Notes: generated from the sequence alone by a model not told the origin. A stretch of DNA of 64,000 bases from Robertmurraya_A mangrovi (GCF_034427655.1 NZ_JAXOFX010000004.1:62001-126000), one strand, 5' to 3'; counted from the first letter of the stretch, positions 25,525-34,984 are shown. Numbers and translations: made by a program.

Positions 25525-25551
25525 AAGGACTCCTTTTAGGGGTCTTTTTTG
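25525..25551 (+). terminator. Terminator
   Basis: GGACTCC pairs with GGGGTCT through two G-U pairs, followed by six T. Confidence 0.7.
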
Positions 25552-25684
25552 TTTCGTATAAACGGTTACTGCTTTTAGGCATTCACCTATAGCTCCTTTT
25601 CTGCATATCGTATTCATGAAAACCGCTATCCCGTAGGTAGATAATAACAATCATTTTCGGGTAACAGCTTAAAGAAAAGGACGT

Positions 25685-26785
25685 GTGAGTATGTCTGGAA
25701 AATTGACTAATTACTATGCAGGTGGAAATACAGCTCGAGGCTTTTACAGCTTATATGAATCCAACTTAAAAGATCTTGACCGACTTTTCATATTAAAAGG
25801 AGGGCCAGGTACGGGGAAATCTTCTATGATGAAGGCGATTGGCTCTTACTGGCTTGAAAAAGGTTATAACATAGAATATTTACATTGTTCCTCAGATAAT
25901 AACTCCATTGATGGAGTAAAAATCACTGAGTTAAAAGTAGGGATAGTGGATGGTACATTTCCTCATGTAATTGAACCTAAAGCTCCAGGGGTTATTGAAG
26001 AATACATCAATCTCGGGGAAGCATGGAATTCGGCTAAGCTCAGAAATGAGAAAGAGAAAATCACAAAATTGAATCATCAAAGAAGTGAAGCCTTTCAAAA
26101 TGCTTATAGTAAGTTCGGAGAGGCATTAAAAATCCATGATGACTGGGAAAAGATTTTTATTGAAAATATGGATTTTGAAAAGGCTAACGAACTAACGGAA
26201 AAGCTAATAGACCAATTTTATGGGGAGTTATCACTTAACAAATCTTCTGAGGTTAAACATCGCTTCTTAGGTGCGGCTACTCCAAAGGGTGCTGTAGACT
26301 TTGTTCCTAATTTAACGGAAGAAATTGAAAAGCGCTACTTTATTAAAGGGAGACCCGGATCAGGAAAATCCACGATGTTAAAGAAAATTGCAGCAGAAGC
26401 TGAAGATAGAGGCTTCGATGTTGAAATTTATCATTGTGGATTTGATCCCCACAGCTTAGATATGGTGATTGTAAGGGAATTAGGATGGGCTATATTTGAC
26501 AGTACAGCACCGCACGAATACTTCCCGACCCGCGAAGGTGATGAAATTATCGATATGTATGGAACCATTATTCATGAAGGAACGGACGAAAAGTATGCAG
26601 AAGAGATTCAATCGTATGCAAAGAAATATAAAGACAAAATGCAGGAAGCAATTGGCTGCTTAGCACAAGCTAAAAATCTTCATGAAACATTAGAGGGCCT
26701 CTATATTGAAGCTATGGATTTTACAGTTGTAAATAAATTTAGAGAACAGATTCAGTTAGAAATAAAAAAAATCGCTGAAAATTGA
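25685..26785 (+). CDS. Tandem P-loop ATPase of the PRK06851 type, function unknown
   Basis: A 366-residue soluble protein made of two similar halves. Each half has a Walker A motif: GGPGTGKSS at about 39-47 and GRPGSGKST at 222-230. Each motif is followed by a matching EYLHCSSDNNSIDG or EIYHCGFDPHSLDM segment and a downstream TFPHVIEP or TAPHEYFP segment, so an ancient internal duplication is clear. The repeated [H/Y]HC-x-[S/F]D residues may form part of an active or metal site. Such proteins occur in spore-formers; the role is not known to me. Start is GTG 25685 or ATG 25691. Confidence 0.75.
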   Translation: MSMSGKLTNYYAGGNTARGFYSLYESNLKDLDRLFILKGGPGTGKSSMMKAIGSYWLEKGYNIEYLHCSSDNNSIDGVKITELKVGIVDGTFPHVIEPKAPGVIEEYINLGEAWNSAKLRNEKEKITKLNHQRSEAFQNAYSKFGEALKIHDDWEKIFIENMDFEKANELTEKLIDQFYGELSLNKSSEVKHRFLGAATPKGAVDFVPNLTEEIEKRYFIKGRPGSGKSTMLKKIAAEAEDRGFDVEIYHCGFDPHSLDMVIVRELGWAIFDSTAPHEYFPTREGDEIIDMYGTIIHEGTDEKYAEEIQSYAKKYKDKMQEAIGCLAQAKNLHETLEGLYIEAMDFTVVNKFREQIQLEIKKIAEN

Positions 26786-26860
26786 CTAAAATAAATTTCA
26801 CCAAATTAGGCGAATTGCATAGATTACAAGGAATACACTTTGAGAAAGGGGTATAGGATC

Positions 26861-27469
26861 TTGAGTTATAATGATTTTGGCTATTATAATGGCTTACTTA
26901 ATAATGATCCATTATTAGATACACCTAGTTTTATAGATGTTAGGCAAACAGGATTTCCGGGATTGGGTCAGCCAGGAGGTTTTCCAGGCTTCCCGGGAGG
27001 AGGTCAACCAGGAGGCTTCCCAGGCTTCCCAGGAGGAGGTCAACCAGGAGGTTTTCCAGGCTTCCCGGGAGGAGGTCAACCAGGAGGCTTTCCAGGCTTC
27101 CCAGGGGGAGGTCAACCAGGAGGCTTTCCAGGCTTCCCAGGGGGAGGTCAACCAGGGGGCACTCCAGGCTTCCCAGGAGGGGGTCAAACAGGTTCAGGGA
27201 ACCCACAGGCTGGGCCACCAACCTCACCACCACCTTCTTTTACCCCTCAACTACAACAATCAGATGTGTCAACATTTGCTGTAGACCCAGGGGCTATTAG
27301 AAGATGTTTATTCCGTTTTACATTTGTGTGGTTAAACAACGGAAGGAGTTTCTGGTTCTATCCAACCTTTGTAGGAAGAGACTCGGTTGCTGGCTACCGT
27401 TGGAGAAACTTCAGATGGGTCTATTATGGAACAGATTTAAGAAGAATTCGTTCTTTCCAATGTGTTTAG
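26861..27469 (+). CDS. GFPG-repeat protein with conserved aromatic C-terminal domain, probable spore or cell surface protein
   Basis: A 202-residue protein with three parts: an acidic Tyr/Asn-rich head, six copies of a 12-residue repeat (GQPGGFPGFPGG), and a conserved C-terminal domain (from about AIRRCLFRFTFVWLNN to RIRSFQCV) rich in Trp, Phe and Arg with two Cys. No signal peptide is seen. The repeat does not keep a strict Gly-X-Y register, so it is not a true collagen helix. Similar tails occur in Bacillus proteins of unassigned function, and exposure on the spore is likely but unproven. TTG 26861 follows AAAGGGG; TTG 26840 is also possible. Confidence 0.7.
   Translation: MSYNDFGYYNGLLNNDPLLDTPSFIDVRQTGFPGLGQPGGFPGFPGGGQPGGFPGFPGGGQPGGFPGFPGGGQPGGFPGFPGGGQPGGFPGFPGGGQPGGTPGFPGGGQTGSGNPQAGPPTSPPPSFTPQLQQSDVSTFAVDPGAIRRCLFRFTFVWLNNGRSFWFYPTFVGRDSVAGYRWRNFRWVYYGTDLRRIRSFQCV
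26966..27181 (+). repeat. Six 36-bp direct repeats inside the GFPG-repeat gene
   Basis: Units begin at 26966, 27002, 27038, 27074, 27110 and 27146; each encodes GQPGGFPGFPGG with minor third-position changes and one Phe to Thr. A partial seventh unit starts at 27182. Near identity at the DNA level suggests copy-number change by slippage or recombination. Confidence 0.92.
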
Positions 27470-27479
27470 AACGTAAAAC

Positions 27480-27509
27480 AAAGAGTATCGGCTTCGATGC
27501 TCTTTTTAA
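27480..27509 (+). terminator. Terminator of the GFPG-repeat gene
   Basis: Stem AAAGAGTATCG and CGATGCTCTTT (one G-U pair) around GCTT, followed by T residues. Confidence 0.85.
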
Positions 27510-27514
27510 TTTTT

Positions 27515-27565
27515 TTAATTAAAAATACCAGAGAGGATTAGGATGTAATCGCTTTCTCTGGTATT
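27515..27565 (-). terminator. Terminator of the YjiH-family gene
   Basis: Inverted repeat AATACCAGAGA (27524-27534) and TCTCTGGTATT (27555-27565), followed on the minus strand by a T-rich tract. Confidence 0.75.
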
Positions 27566-27584
27566 AATAAAAAAAGTTGTAATT

Positions 27585-28946
27585 TTAAAAGATAATATGT
27601 GCCGCTAATACAATGATTGGTAGAGTTAAAATGGTACGCTGTATGAAAATAATAACAAGATGTTTAAACGTAACAGGAATTTTTGAGCCTAATAAAAGCC
27701 CACCAACCTCAGACATATAAATCAACTGAGTAACAGAAGTACAAGCAATAATAAAGCGAGTCATTTCACTTTCAATGCTAGCACCAATAACAGATGGTAA
27801 GAACATATCTGCAAAACCAACAACCAGTGTTTCAGAAGCTGCTCTTGCCTCAGGTACCTGCATTAATTCAAGAATAGGAATAAAAGGCATTCCTAAATAT
27901 TTAAATACTGGTGTGTATTCAGCAACAATTAATGCTAGAGTTCCTAGTGCCATAACGATAGGAGCAACACCCATCCACATGTCCAAAATATTTTTTCCGC
28001 CTTGCTGGAAGAATGCCTTTAGGCTTTGGTTTTGGCTAGCTTTAGTCACAGCTAGTTTTAAACCCCAGCTAAAAGGTGTATATCCCTTTGGAATGTCTTC
28101 TGTAGCTGCTGCCGGCTTATCCATATAGTAAGTATCAGGCATTCTAGACAAAGGAGGAATTCTTGGGCTGATAATCGCCGCAAATACTCCAGCTGCTGTA
28201 ATCGTAATATAAAATGGCACAAATAAATGTCCTAAGTTTACTTGTGAAATAACAACTAAACTGAATGTTATGGAAACAACAGAGAAAGTTGTACCAATGA
28301 TAGCCGCTTCACGTTTTGTATAATATCCTTCCTCATACTGTTTACTCGTTAATAGAACTCCAATCGTTCCATCTCCAAGCCATGAAGCCACACAGTCAAT
28401 AGAGGAGCGACCAGGAAGTTTAAAAACAGGACGCATAATTTTTGTTAGTAATGCACCGAACAGTTCAAGTAAACCAAAGTTAAGCAATAATGGTAAGAAA
28501 AGTCCTGCAAACAAAAATACTGAAAATAGAATCGGCAGTAAATCGTTTAGTAAAAGTCCGCCTGTATTTTCTGACCAAATCCACTCTGGACCGATTTGAA
28601 GCAAGGTCAAAATAGCAAAGATGGCACCTAAAAGTCTAGCAACAAACCAAACAGTTGTCACATTAAATAAATGGTAGAAAAATGAACCTTTTACGATAAA
28701 TGCTGGCTTAAGGAACTTAGTAATAATGGTTCCAAGTAATGTTAAGACAATAATAACCGTCATAATCTCAGGAAGGAATTCGGTTAATAGATTTTGTAAC
28801 CAACCTGACAAAATAGCAATTGGAATGGTTATTTCTCCTTCATAAGAGATCGGTACCATAAAAAAGCTAATCCCTAATAAAGAAGGTAAAAGAAACTTTA
28901 ATAGACTTGCGCTATTTATTTTTTCTTTCGTACGTTCCATTGACAA
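27585..28946 (-). CDS. YjiH-family membrane protein (nucleoside-recognition/gate domain)
   Basis: A 453-residue polytopic protein with about ten hydrophobic segments and two gate-type regions (LLPILFSVFLFAGLFLP and the region after SIDCVASWLGDGTIGVLL). The second is characteristic of YjiH proteins in the nucleoside-recognition (gate) superfamily. The transport function is unproven. The start is TTG 28946, with AAGGGGTG 6 bases upstream; ATG 28940 is in frame. It is a single-gene unit with its own terminator. Confidence 0.82.
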   Translation of the reverse strand: MSMERTKEKINSASLLKFLLPSLLGISFFMVPISYEGEITIPIAILSGWLQNLLTEFLPEIMTVIIVLTLLGTIITKFLKPAFIVKGSFFYHLFNVTTVWFVARLLGAIFAILTLLQIGPEWIWSENTGGLLLNDLLPILFSVFLFAGLFLPLLLNFGLLELFGALLTKIMRPVFKLPGRSSIDCVASWLGDGTIGVLLTSKQYEEGYYTKREAAIIGTTFSVVSITFSLVVISQVNLGHLFVPFYITITAAGVFAAIISPRIPPLSRMPDTYYMDKPAAATEDIPKGYTPFSWGLKLAVTKASQNQSLKAFFQQGGKNILDMWMGVAPIVMALGTLALIVAEYTPVFKYLGMPFIPILELMQVPEARAASETLVVGFADMFLPSVIGASIESEMTRFIIACTSVTQLIYMSEVGGLLLGSKIPVTFKHLVIIFIQRTILTLPIIVLAAHIIF

Positions 28947-29104
28947 GTATCACCCCTTAAATTCTTATCTAGTTGTTATTTAGGCTACGAGTATTTTGAC
29001 TGTTCTATGTATGGTCAAAATACTTTAATAGCTAAATGTTATTTTAAGCGATACTTGTTCTATTGCCAACTATATTCCTCTTTCCATCTTAGTTATGGTG
29101 AAAA

Positions 29105-29133
29105 ATAAAAAAGAGCTTTTCTAAAAAAGCTCC
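29105..29133 (-). terminator. Terminator of the BmrA-like gene
   Basis: AAGAGCTTTT and AAAAGCTC arms with A-rich left flank, giving a T run on the minus strand. Confidence 0.75.
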
Positions 29134-29155
29134 TAGTTCCTACTTAAGATATAAG

Positions 29156-30946
29156 TTACCCTTGTTTACTATTCCCTAATAAAACTTGGTTCGTTTTTTC
29201 ACTTTGGAGTTGCTGTTCTGCTAACTCCCTATATAAACCATGTGTTTGTAAGAGGTCTTGATGAGAACCAGTTCCAGTAACTTCTCCCTGTTCTAAAACA
29301 ACGATTTGATCCGCTTCCACTACTGTTGACAAACGGTGGGCAATCACTAAGGTCGTTCGCCCTTTCATAAGATTTTGAAGTGCCTTTTGAACAAGAAGTT
29401 CTGAAGCACTATCCAGATTTGAGGTTGCTTCATCTAATAAAAGTATTTTCGGGTTACGTATTAGAGCACGAGCAATGGCAATCCTTTGTCTTTGACCACC
29501 TGAAAGCTTAATACCCCTTTCACCTACTTCCGTATCGAACCCTTGAGGTAATCTTTCAATAAATTCAGCAGCATTAGCTAATTCAGCAGCCGTAATCACT
29601 TCTTGTTCAGAAACCCCCAGGTCTATACCATACTTAATATTGTCGCGAATCGTACCGGACATAATAGGACTTTCTTGAGAGACATAGCCAATTTGACTTC
29701 GCCATGAATGTAAATTTAACTCAGCGACATTCGTATCTCCAAGCGTGATTTCCCCATTTGTAGGATGGTAAAAGCGTTCAAGGAGAGCAAATAAAGTTGT
29801 TTTTCCACTTCCACTTGGACCAACAAAAGCGGTTGTTTTCCCCGTTGGTATATGAAGGTTTACATTCTTAATAATAGGCTCATTGTTTTTATATGAGAAA
29901 GATAGATTCTTAAAACGGATATCTTTTGATGGATTCGCAACTTGAATACCAGTGTGTGCATGTTCTTTCTCATTAGATAAAATCATTTGAATTCTCTCAG
30001 TAGCTCCCATTGCTTTTTGAAAGGAGGTAAAGAATGATGCCATTTGGCTAAAAGGAACGACAATTTGAAACATATAAATAATGATGGCCACTAATGAACC
30101 AGCAGTTAATGTACCAGAGGCCACCCTCACCCCTCCGTAACCAATTAAAATGATTAAGACAAGCATCATAATGAAAGTCATAAAAGGTGAAATAATCGCT
30201 TGTATTCGTGCTTCTTTTAAACCAAATTGGAAAAGGTGTGAAATTCCCTTTTCTCCTTTAGATTGTTCAGCATTTTCAGCATGATAGGCTTTAACAAGAC
30301 GAATATCAGAAAGAACTCTACCTAAATTACCTGAAAACTTAGCCATCTCATCTTGAGTTGCTTTTGAGATTTTATACATTTTACGACCAAGAGGCATCAA
30401 GATGATTAGAGATAGAGGGACTGCCGTAATCATAATGATCGTCATTTTCCAGTCGATGAACAAAAGAATGGCAACAGCACCAATAATCGATATAATTCCT
30501 GTTACAAATGAAATTAAATGTTGAGTGATTAATGCTTTCACCGTATTCGTATCTTGTGTAACTCGGCTCATCGTTTCACCTGATTCGCTGGCATCAAAAT
30601 AAGGGATAGGTAGGTAGAGAATATGCTTCCACAATTTCTTCCTTAAGCTAGCAACAATGGACTCTCCTATATAGGTCATAAAGTAAAAAGAGAATCCTCC
30701 AGAAATGGTTTGAATGATAAAGGCTAAAGCTAGTAGTAAGATAACAGAAGTTTCTAAAGCAGCAACGGCTAGCTGATCAACAAGTGACTTTGTAAATAAA
30801 GGAAGGATTAACCCCGCGGCTGTTTCAATTACGCTTAGAGAAATCGCAAAGATTAGAATCCATTTCGGTGGATTTGCATCCTTTAAAAGATTCCAAAAAT
30901 CCTTGAAATGGGAGGAAGAATTCGTCATTTGTTTTTGTTTTTTCAT
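29156..30946 (-). CDS. Homodimeric multidrug ABC exporter, BmrA-like
   Basis: A 596-residue half-transporter very similar in layout to BmrA of B. subtilis: membrane domain (about 25-325), Walker A GPSGSGKTT, Q loop GYVSQESPIMSGTIRDNI, signature VGERGIKLSGGQRQR, Walker B ILLLDEATSNLD, H loop IAHRLSTV. All catalytic residues are intact, so it should work as a homodimer, unlike the heterodimeric pair at 16488-20034. Export of drugs or amphiphiles is the family role. It is monocistronic on the minus strand. Confidence 0.88.
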   Translation of the reverse strand: MKKQKQMTNSSSHFKDFWNLLKDANPPKWILIFAISLSVIETAAGLILPLFTKSLVDQLAVAALETSVILLLALAFIIQTISGGFSFYFMTYIGESIVASLRKKLWKHILYLPIPYFDASESGETMSRVTQDTNTVKALITQHLISFVTGIISIIGAVAILLFIDWKMTIIMITAVPLSLIILMPLGRKMYKISKATQDEMAKFSGNLGRVLSDIRLVKAYHAENAEQSKGEKGISHLFQFGLKEARIQAIISPFMTFIMMLVLIILIGYGGVRVASGTLTAGSLVAIIIYMFQIVVPFSQMASFFTSFQKAMGATERIQMILSNEKEHAHTGIQVANPSKDIRFKNLSFSYKNNEPIIKNVNLHIPTGKTTAFVGPSGSGKTTLFALLERFYHPTNGEITLGDTNVAELNLHSWRSQIGYVSQESPIMSGTIRDNIKYGIDLGVSEQEVITAAELANAAEFIERLPQGFDTEVGERGIKLSGGQRQRIAIARALIRNPKILLLDEATSNLDSASELLVQKALQNLMKGRTTLVIAHRLSTVVEADQIVVLEQGEVTGTGSHQDLLQTHGLYRELAEQQLQSEKTNQVLLGNSKQG

Positions 30947-31079
30947 CGCAAAAGTACCCCCTTTTAAATAAACTTTATTGAATATTTTATTGACATAAAT
31001 ACTCTCCTATAATCATGTTCCCCCTCATCATACAACCTCACGTTACGTTAGAATCAAGTAATTTATCTTAACAAGCCAA

Positions 31080-31109
31080 AAAAAAGAGACCGCATCACAC
31101 ACGGTCTCA
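31080..31109 (-). terminator. Terminator of the fatty-acid transporter gene
   Basis: Stem GAGACCG and CGGTCTC; a long A run on the left gives the T tail on the minus strand. Confidence 0.85.
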
Positions 31110-31125
31110 GGTAAATTGATATTTT

Positions 31126-32445
31126 TTAAAAGAAAGTTAGTCCAACAGAGATTACCACTCCACTAATAACTAATGCTAATACGCAAAAGCCCATAATATC
31201 TTTTGCTTTCAGTCCAGCAATAGCTAGTGCTGGAAGTGCCCAGAATGGTTGAATAAGATTGGTCCAAGCATCTCCCCAAGCTACTGCCATAGCTGTTCTA
31301 GCATAGGAAACACCTAATTCCTTTGCGGCTTCAAGCATAACAGGAGCTTGAACAGCCCACTGGCCCCCACCTGATGGAACAAAGAAGTTCACTATTCCTG
31401 CACTTATAAAAGCAAAGAACGGGAATGTAGCTTCATTTGAGATAGAGACGAATGCTTCTGACATGACCTTAGCTAAGCCTGAAGCAGTCATCATGCCCAT
31501 AATACCGGCGTAGAAAGGGAACTGTACAATAATTCCGCTTGCTCCTTTTACTGCATTTAATACAGCTTCAAGGAAACGCTTTGGAGTACCATGGAACATG
31601 ATTCCTAAGAATAAAAATAAGAAATTAACAATATCTAAATTAAGCTTAAATCCATTTGTTGAGAAGTAATAAAATAAAAATACTAAACCAAATAACCCTG
31701 TAATTAAAGACACGATACGACTATTTTCTAGACGGTCAGCAGGAGTTAATGCTCCAGCTTCAATCGTTGCAGTTTGAACATCATCTTTTAGTAACATTGG
31801 GTCAACAATAACGGTTTCGTTTTTTGATGGCATCATGAGCCTATTTACTATTGGAATAATAACTAATAATGCTAAAACAATAACGACATTAAATGTAGCA
31901 AATATCGTTTGATCAGTAGAAATAATTCCAATTAATTCTTGTGAGAAATGGCCTTCTGTTGCGATGGTTAAAGGAATCGATCCAGAGAATCCACCATGCC
32001 AGATAAGGAACCCTGAGTAAGCGCTTGCAATTAACAGGCGATAATCAACATTTTGCACTTTTTTCGCTAACTCTTTTGCAAATAATGCTCCAATTACTAA
32101 TCCGAATCCCCAGTTAATCCAGCTAGCAACCATCGATACTACTGTTACAATGATAATCGCTTGGCCAGGTGATTTAGCTATACTAGCAAGTGCCCCTAAC
32201 CCCTTTTTAAAAGGAGCACTGCTAGCTAACACGTGGCCGGTTACTAATACAAGTACCATTTGCATCGAGAATGTTAGTAAGCTCCAAAACCCATTACCCC
32301 AGAATTGAACCATTTGATAAGGATTGCTTCCAGTAAAAATCAATCCAAGAACAAATACAACGAAGGTTAAAATAACAACAAATAAGAACGGGTCTGGCAA
32401 ATATCGTTGCATGATTCTGTTAAAAAATGAAACTAATAATTTCAT
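31126..32445 (-). CDS. atoE: Short-chain fatty acid transporter, AtoE family
   Basis: A 439-residue protein with about eleven membrane segments. Diagnostic AtoE stretches are RYLPDPFLFVVILT near the N-terminus, ASWINWGFGLVIGALFAKE, and FFVPSGGGQWAVQAPVM. It probably moves butyrate, acetoacetate or similar acids across the membrane. No beta-oxidation or CoA-transferase gene is next to it, so the physiological acid is unknown. GGAGG lies upstream of the ATG; a terminator follows. Confidence 0.88.
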   Translation of the reverse strand: MKLLVSFFNRIMQRYLPDPFLFVVILTFVVFVLGLIFTGSNPYQMVQFWGNGFWSLLTFSMQMVLVLVTGHVLASSAPFKKGLGALASIAKSPGQAIIIVTVVSMVASWINWGFGLVIGALFAKELAKKVQNVDYRLLIASAYSGFLIWHGGFSGSIPLTIATEGHFSQELIGIISTDQTIFATFNVVIVLALLVIIPIVNRLMMPSKNETVIVDPMLLKDDVQTATIEAGALTPADRLENSRIVSLITGLFGLVFLFYYFSTNGFKLNLDIVNFLFLFLGIMFHGTPKRFLEAVLNAVKGASGIIVQFPFYAGIMGMMTASGLAKVMSEAFVSISNEATFPFFAFISAGIVNFFVPSGGGQWAVQAPVMLEAAKELGVSYARTAMAVAWGDAWTNLIQPFWALPALAIAGLKAKDIMGFCVLALVISGVVISVGLTFF

Positions 32446-32660
32446 AATAATTCTCCTCCCTCTTCAGTAATCCCTTTGCTTGGTTTCCAATTAATGGACC
32501 TATATATTATTCTACAGTAAACAGTATATTCCTTTTATTCTGAAAAAAATTACAACTTGTACATGTTGTTAACTCTAAAGGACTTGCATAACAAACAAAA
32601 TAAATGAATAAAATGAATGGTCCTAGACATGGCTGAATGGCCTAGAGAGGAGGAGCAAAT

Positions 32661-33560
32661 ATGTATCCTGTTTATCCTTATTACGGATACAAGAAAGAGA
32701 GTAAGAACGTTCCAATTGCTTTTCCACCCCAACATCAGAACATCCATCCAGGCTATGAATATGTTATGGTTCCAAGACCGATTTCAGAAGATCCAAACTA
32801 CCTTGGGTCAGGAAAATTAAGGGGTAAAGTGGCTATTATAACAGGCGGTGATAGTGGAATTGGCCGCGCTGTTGCATATGCCTTCGTTAAAGAAGGAGCT
32901 AAGGTAGTTATTGTATACTTAAACGAACATCGAGACGCCAAGGAGACTGAGCAACGAATAAGGGAGTTAGGTGGGGAATCACTTTTAATCCCTATTGATA
33001 TGAAGGAAGAACAGTCTTCTGAATATGTGGTCCAACAAACATTAAGGAGATTTGGAAAAATTGATATTGTACTCAATAATCATGCTGTACAATATGTCTC
33101 TGAAAATATTTTAGAAATAACAAAAGATCAGTTAGAGCGAACATTTCAAACCAATGTATTTGCTTATTTTTACTTAACAAAAGCCGTTCTTCCATACTTA
33201 AAGTCTGGAAGTTCCATTATCAATACTACTTCCATTACAGCCTATCAAGGACATAAGAAACTTATAGATTACTCGGCTACTAAAGGAGCTGTTGTTACTT
33301 TTACAAGATCACTTTCCCTTTCACTTGTGAATAAGGGAATACGTGTAAACGCCGTGGCACCTGGACCCATTTGGACCCCACTCATTCCTTCAAGTTTTAA
33401 GGAAAAGGACGTAATGAAATTTGGGGTTGATACACCAATGAAGAGAGCTGGCCAACCTTTTGAACTCGCACCTACTTATGTGTATCTTGCTTCTGATGAA
33501 TCAAGATATGTTAGTGGTCAAGTCCTTCATGTAAACGGTGGTCAAATAGTAGGTTCATAG
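32661..33560 (+). CDS. Short-chain dehydrogenase/reductase, general-stress type (YhdF/YhxC-like)
   Basis: A 299-residue SDR. A Pro/Tyr-rich N-terminal extension (about 1-52) precedes the Rossmann fold with TGGDSGIG (61-68) for NAD(P) binding. Further motifs are NNHA, the catalytic Ser in TTSITAY, and Tyr204/Lys208 in DYSATKG. The N-terminal extension and overall pattern match the sigma-B-dependent stress SDRs of B. subtilis (GSP39-like), whose substrates are unknown. GAGAGGAGG lies upstream. No clear sigma-B promoter could be assigned by eye. Confidence 0.87.
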   Translation: MYPVYPYYGYKKESKNVPIAFPPQHQNIHPGYEYVMVPRPISEDPNYLGSGKLRGKVAIITGGDSGIGRAVAYAFVKEGAKVVIVYLNEHRDAKETEQRIRELGGESLLIPIDMKEEQSSEYVVQQTLRRFGKIDIVLNNHAVQYVSENILEITKDQLERTFQTNVFAYFYLTKAVLPYLKSGSSIINTTSITAYQGHKKLIDYSATKGAVVTFTRSLSLSLVNKGIRVNAVAPGPIWTPLIPSSFKEKDVMKFGVDTPMKRAGQPFELAPTYVYLASDESRYVSGQVLHVNGGQIVGS

Positions 33561-33628
33561 ATTTTGTTGCCATTAATAAGTAATTTACCATAAAATGGAC
33601 TTATTATAATTAGGGTGGTAATAATCTC

Positions 33629-34132
33629 ATGACAACGGAATTGATAGTTGCAAAGGAATCAGAAAAGGAAACACTAAAAAACTTATATTCTTTATATTTA
33701 CATGATCTTTCTTTATATTCGGAAGGTTTACAGCCAAATGAGAATGGCCTGTTCGAGTTCGATGCCTTTCATCTAATTTGGGAAAAAGAAGGGATTCATC
33801 CCTATTTGATAAAAGTCGATGGTCACTTAGCAGGGTTCTTCCTACTGCTGAGCGCCCCTTTAATGACAAAGGTAGATTACTGTATTAATGATTTCTTCTT
33901 ACTTAATCAATATCGTGGGCAAGGAATAGGTGAACAAGCGTTAGACTTGCTATTTGAAACTCATCAAGGAAATTATTTTGTTGAGCAGCTAAAAAGTAAT
34001 GAAAGAGCGGTTCAATATTGGAAAAAGATTTTTAAACGCTACGGATTCTCATATGAAGAAAAGCTAGAAGTAAAAGATGGAGAAGAGTGTGTAGGTCAGT
34101 TTTTTCAAGTTAGTTTAGCCACCTCTAAGTAA
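33629..34132 (+). CDS. GNAT-family N-acetyltransferase
   Basis: A 167-residue acetyltransferase. The acetyl-CoA pyrophosphate loop is FFLLNQYRGQGIGEQALDLLF (about 90-110), and the C-terminal strand NERAVQYWKKIFKRYGF is typical of GNAT motif B. The acceptor is unknown. GGGTGG lies upstream of the ATG. It follows the SDR gene by 68 bases and may be transcribed separately. Confidence 0.82.
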   Translation: MTTELIVAKESEKETLKNLYSLYLHDLSLYSEGLQPNENGLFEFDAFHLIWEKEGIHPYLIKVDGHLAGFFLLLSAPLMTKVDYCINDFFLLNQYRGQGIGEQALDLLFETHQGNYFVEQLKSNERAVQYWKKIFKRYGFSYEEKLEVKDGEECVGQFFQVSLATSK

Positions 34133-34164
34133 GTGAAATGTAAACGTGCATTTTTTATTGAAAC

Positions 34165-34214
34165 AAGGGAGCCTAGGTGCGATAACTCTCATTATCGTGC
34201 ACCTGGGCTCCCTT
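34165..34214. terminator. Long hairpin between convergent genes, probable bidirectional terminator
   Basis: A 16-bp stem AAGGGAGCCTAGGTGC and GCACCTGGGCTCCCTT (one mismatch or G-U) encloses an inner GATAA/TTATC stem. The flanks are only moderately T-rich, so termination efficiency is uncertain. Confidence 0.65.
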
Positions 34215-34255
34215 ATTGTGCATTATCAAACATATTCTTATAACCTCATTCTAAT

Positions 34256-34980
34256 TTAAACGATTCTCTTAAATCGGCTATAAAGAAGATAGATTAAAAT
34301 GATATGAGTTAAAACGGCCACAGCCATATGCAACCAGTACTGTAGATAGGCAGATTGTAATGAGTAAAAGAATGCAGCAACTGTCCAAAATGGTGGAAGG
34401 ATTCCCGCAAAGTACTTCCATCCACCATCAACAAAATAAAAGGCGAAAGGAACTAATAATAGAATACTAGCAACTTTTGATACAGCGAGCCCTTCAACCT
34501 TATTTTTAGCCATACCAGCAACAAATAATGCAACTAGTGGTGCTTTTAATGCTAACAACAGTATGATTGGCAGAAAGGACCATGTAATAACATCATGATA
34601 TCCTGCAATGCTTAAGGCGACAATGGTTAGCAAAGAGTTAATGACAACAGGTGCACCCAACCGATACATCAGATAGCCGTCTTTAGATAACGGAGTGATA
34701 GACACATAGGTAAGGATGTCCTCGTCCTGCTCGTCTAAAATAATGAAAGCTGCGAATAATCCTTGCATAACAGGTACGGTAAGTATAAAACGATCGTTAA
34801 TAAGTCTGTATATGCCATCAAATCAAACCCAAACCGTTCTTCAATGAGAACAGAGACTAAAGGTATTCCGTAGCCAAATAAAATAGCTAAGAAAATCGGT
34901 GCTACAATAGATACGATTAGCATGAAGTCGCGAAACACATATTTTAGATCGAAAAGGGTCAGAGCAAGAATTTTCTTCAT
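34256..34980 (-). pseudogene. ABC-2 permease gene split by a frameshift
   Basis: The ATG at 34980 opens an ABC-2 permease (KKILALTLFDLKYVFRDF) that runs out of frame near 34780-34792. The family continues in another frame (LTVPVMQGLFAAFIILDEQDED) to a stop at 34256. Joined, the product would be about 240 residues with six membrane segments, the right size for the second permease of this exporter. No slippery sequence is seen at the junction, so mutation or a sequencing error is more likely than programmed shifting. It is the last gene of the operon that starts with the TetR gene at 37121. Confidence 0.8.
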
Positions 34981-34984
34981 TTTT

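Noticed and set aside
26966..27181. CRISPR-like array
   Set aside because: The 36-bp units are head to tail without unique spacers and encode protein. No cas gene is present.
26915..27284. Several long frames on both strands through the GFPG repeats
   Set aside because: They follow from the 36-bp repeat being open in other frames. Only the plus-strand GFPG frame joins a conserved C-terminal domain.
34735..34980. Separate 81-residue small membrane protein
   Set aside because: Its sequence is the first part of an ABC-2 permease whose rest lies in the next frame; it is half of a frameshifted gene.
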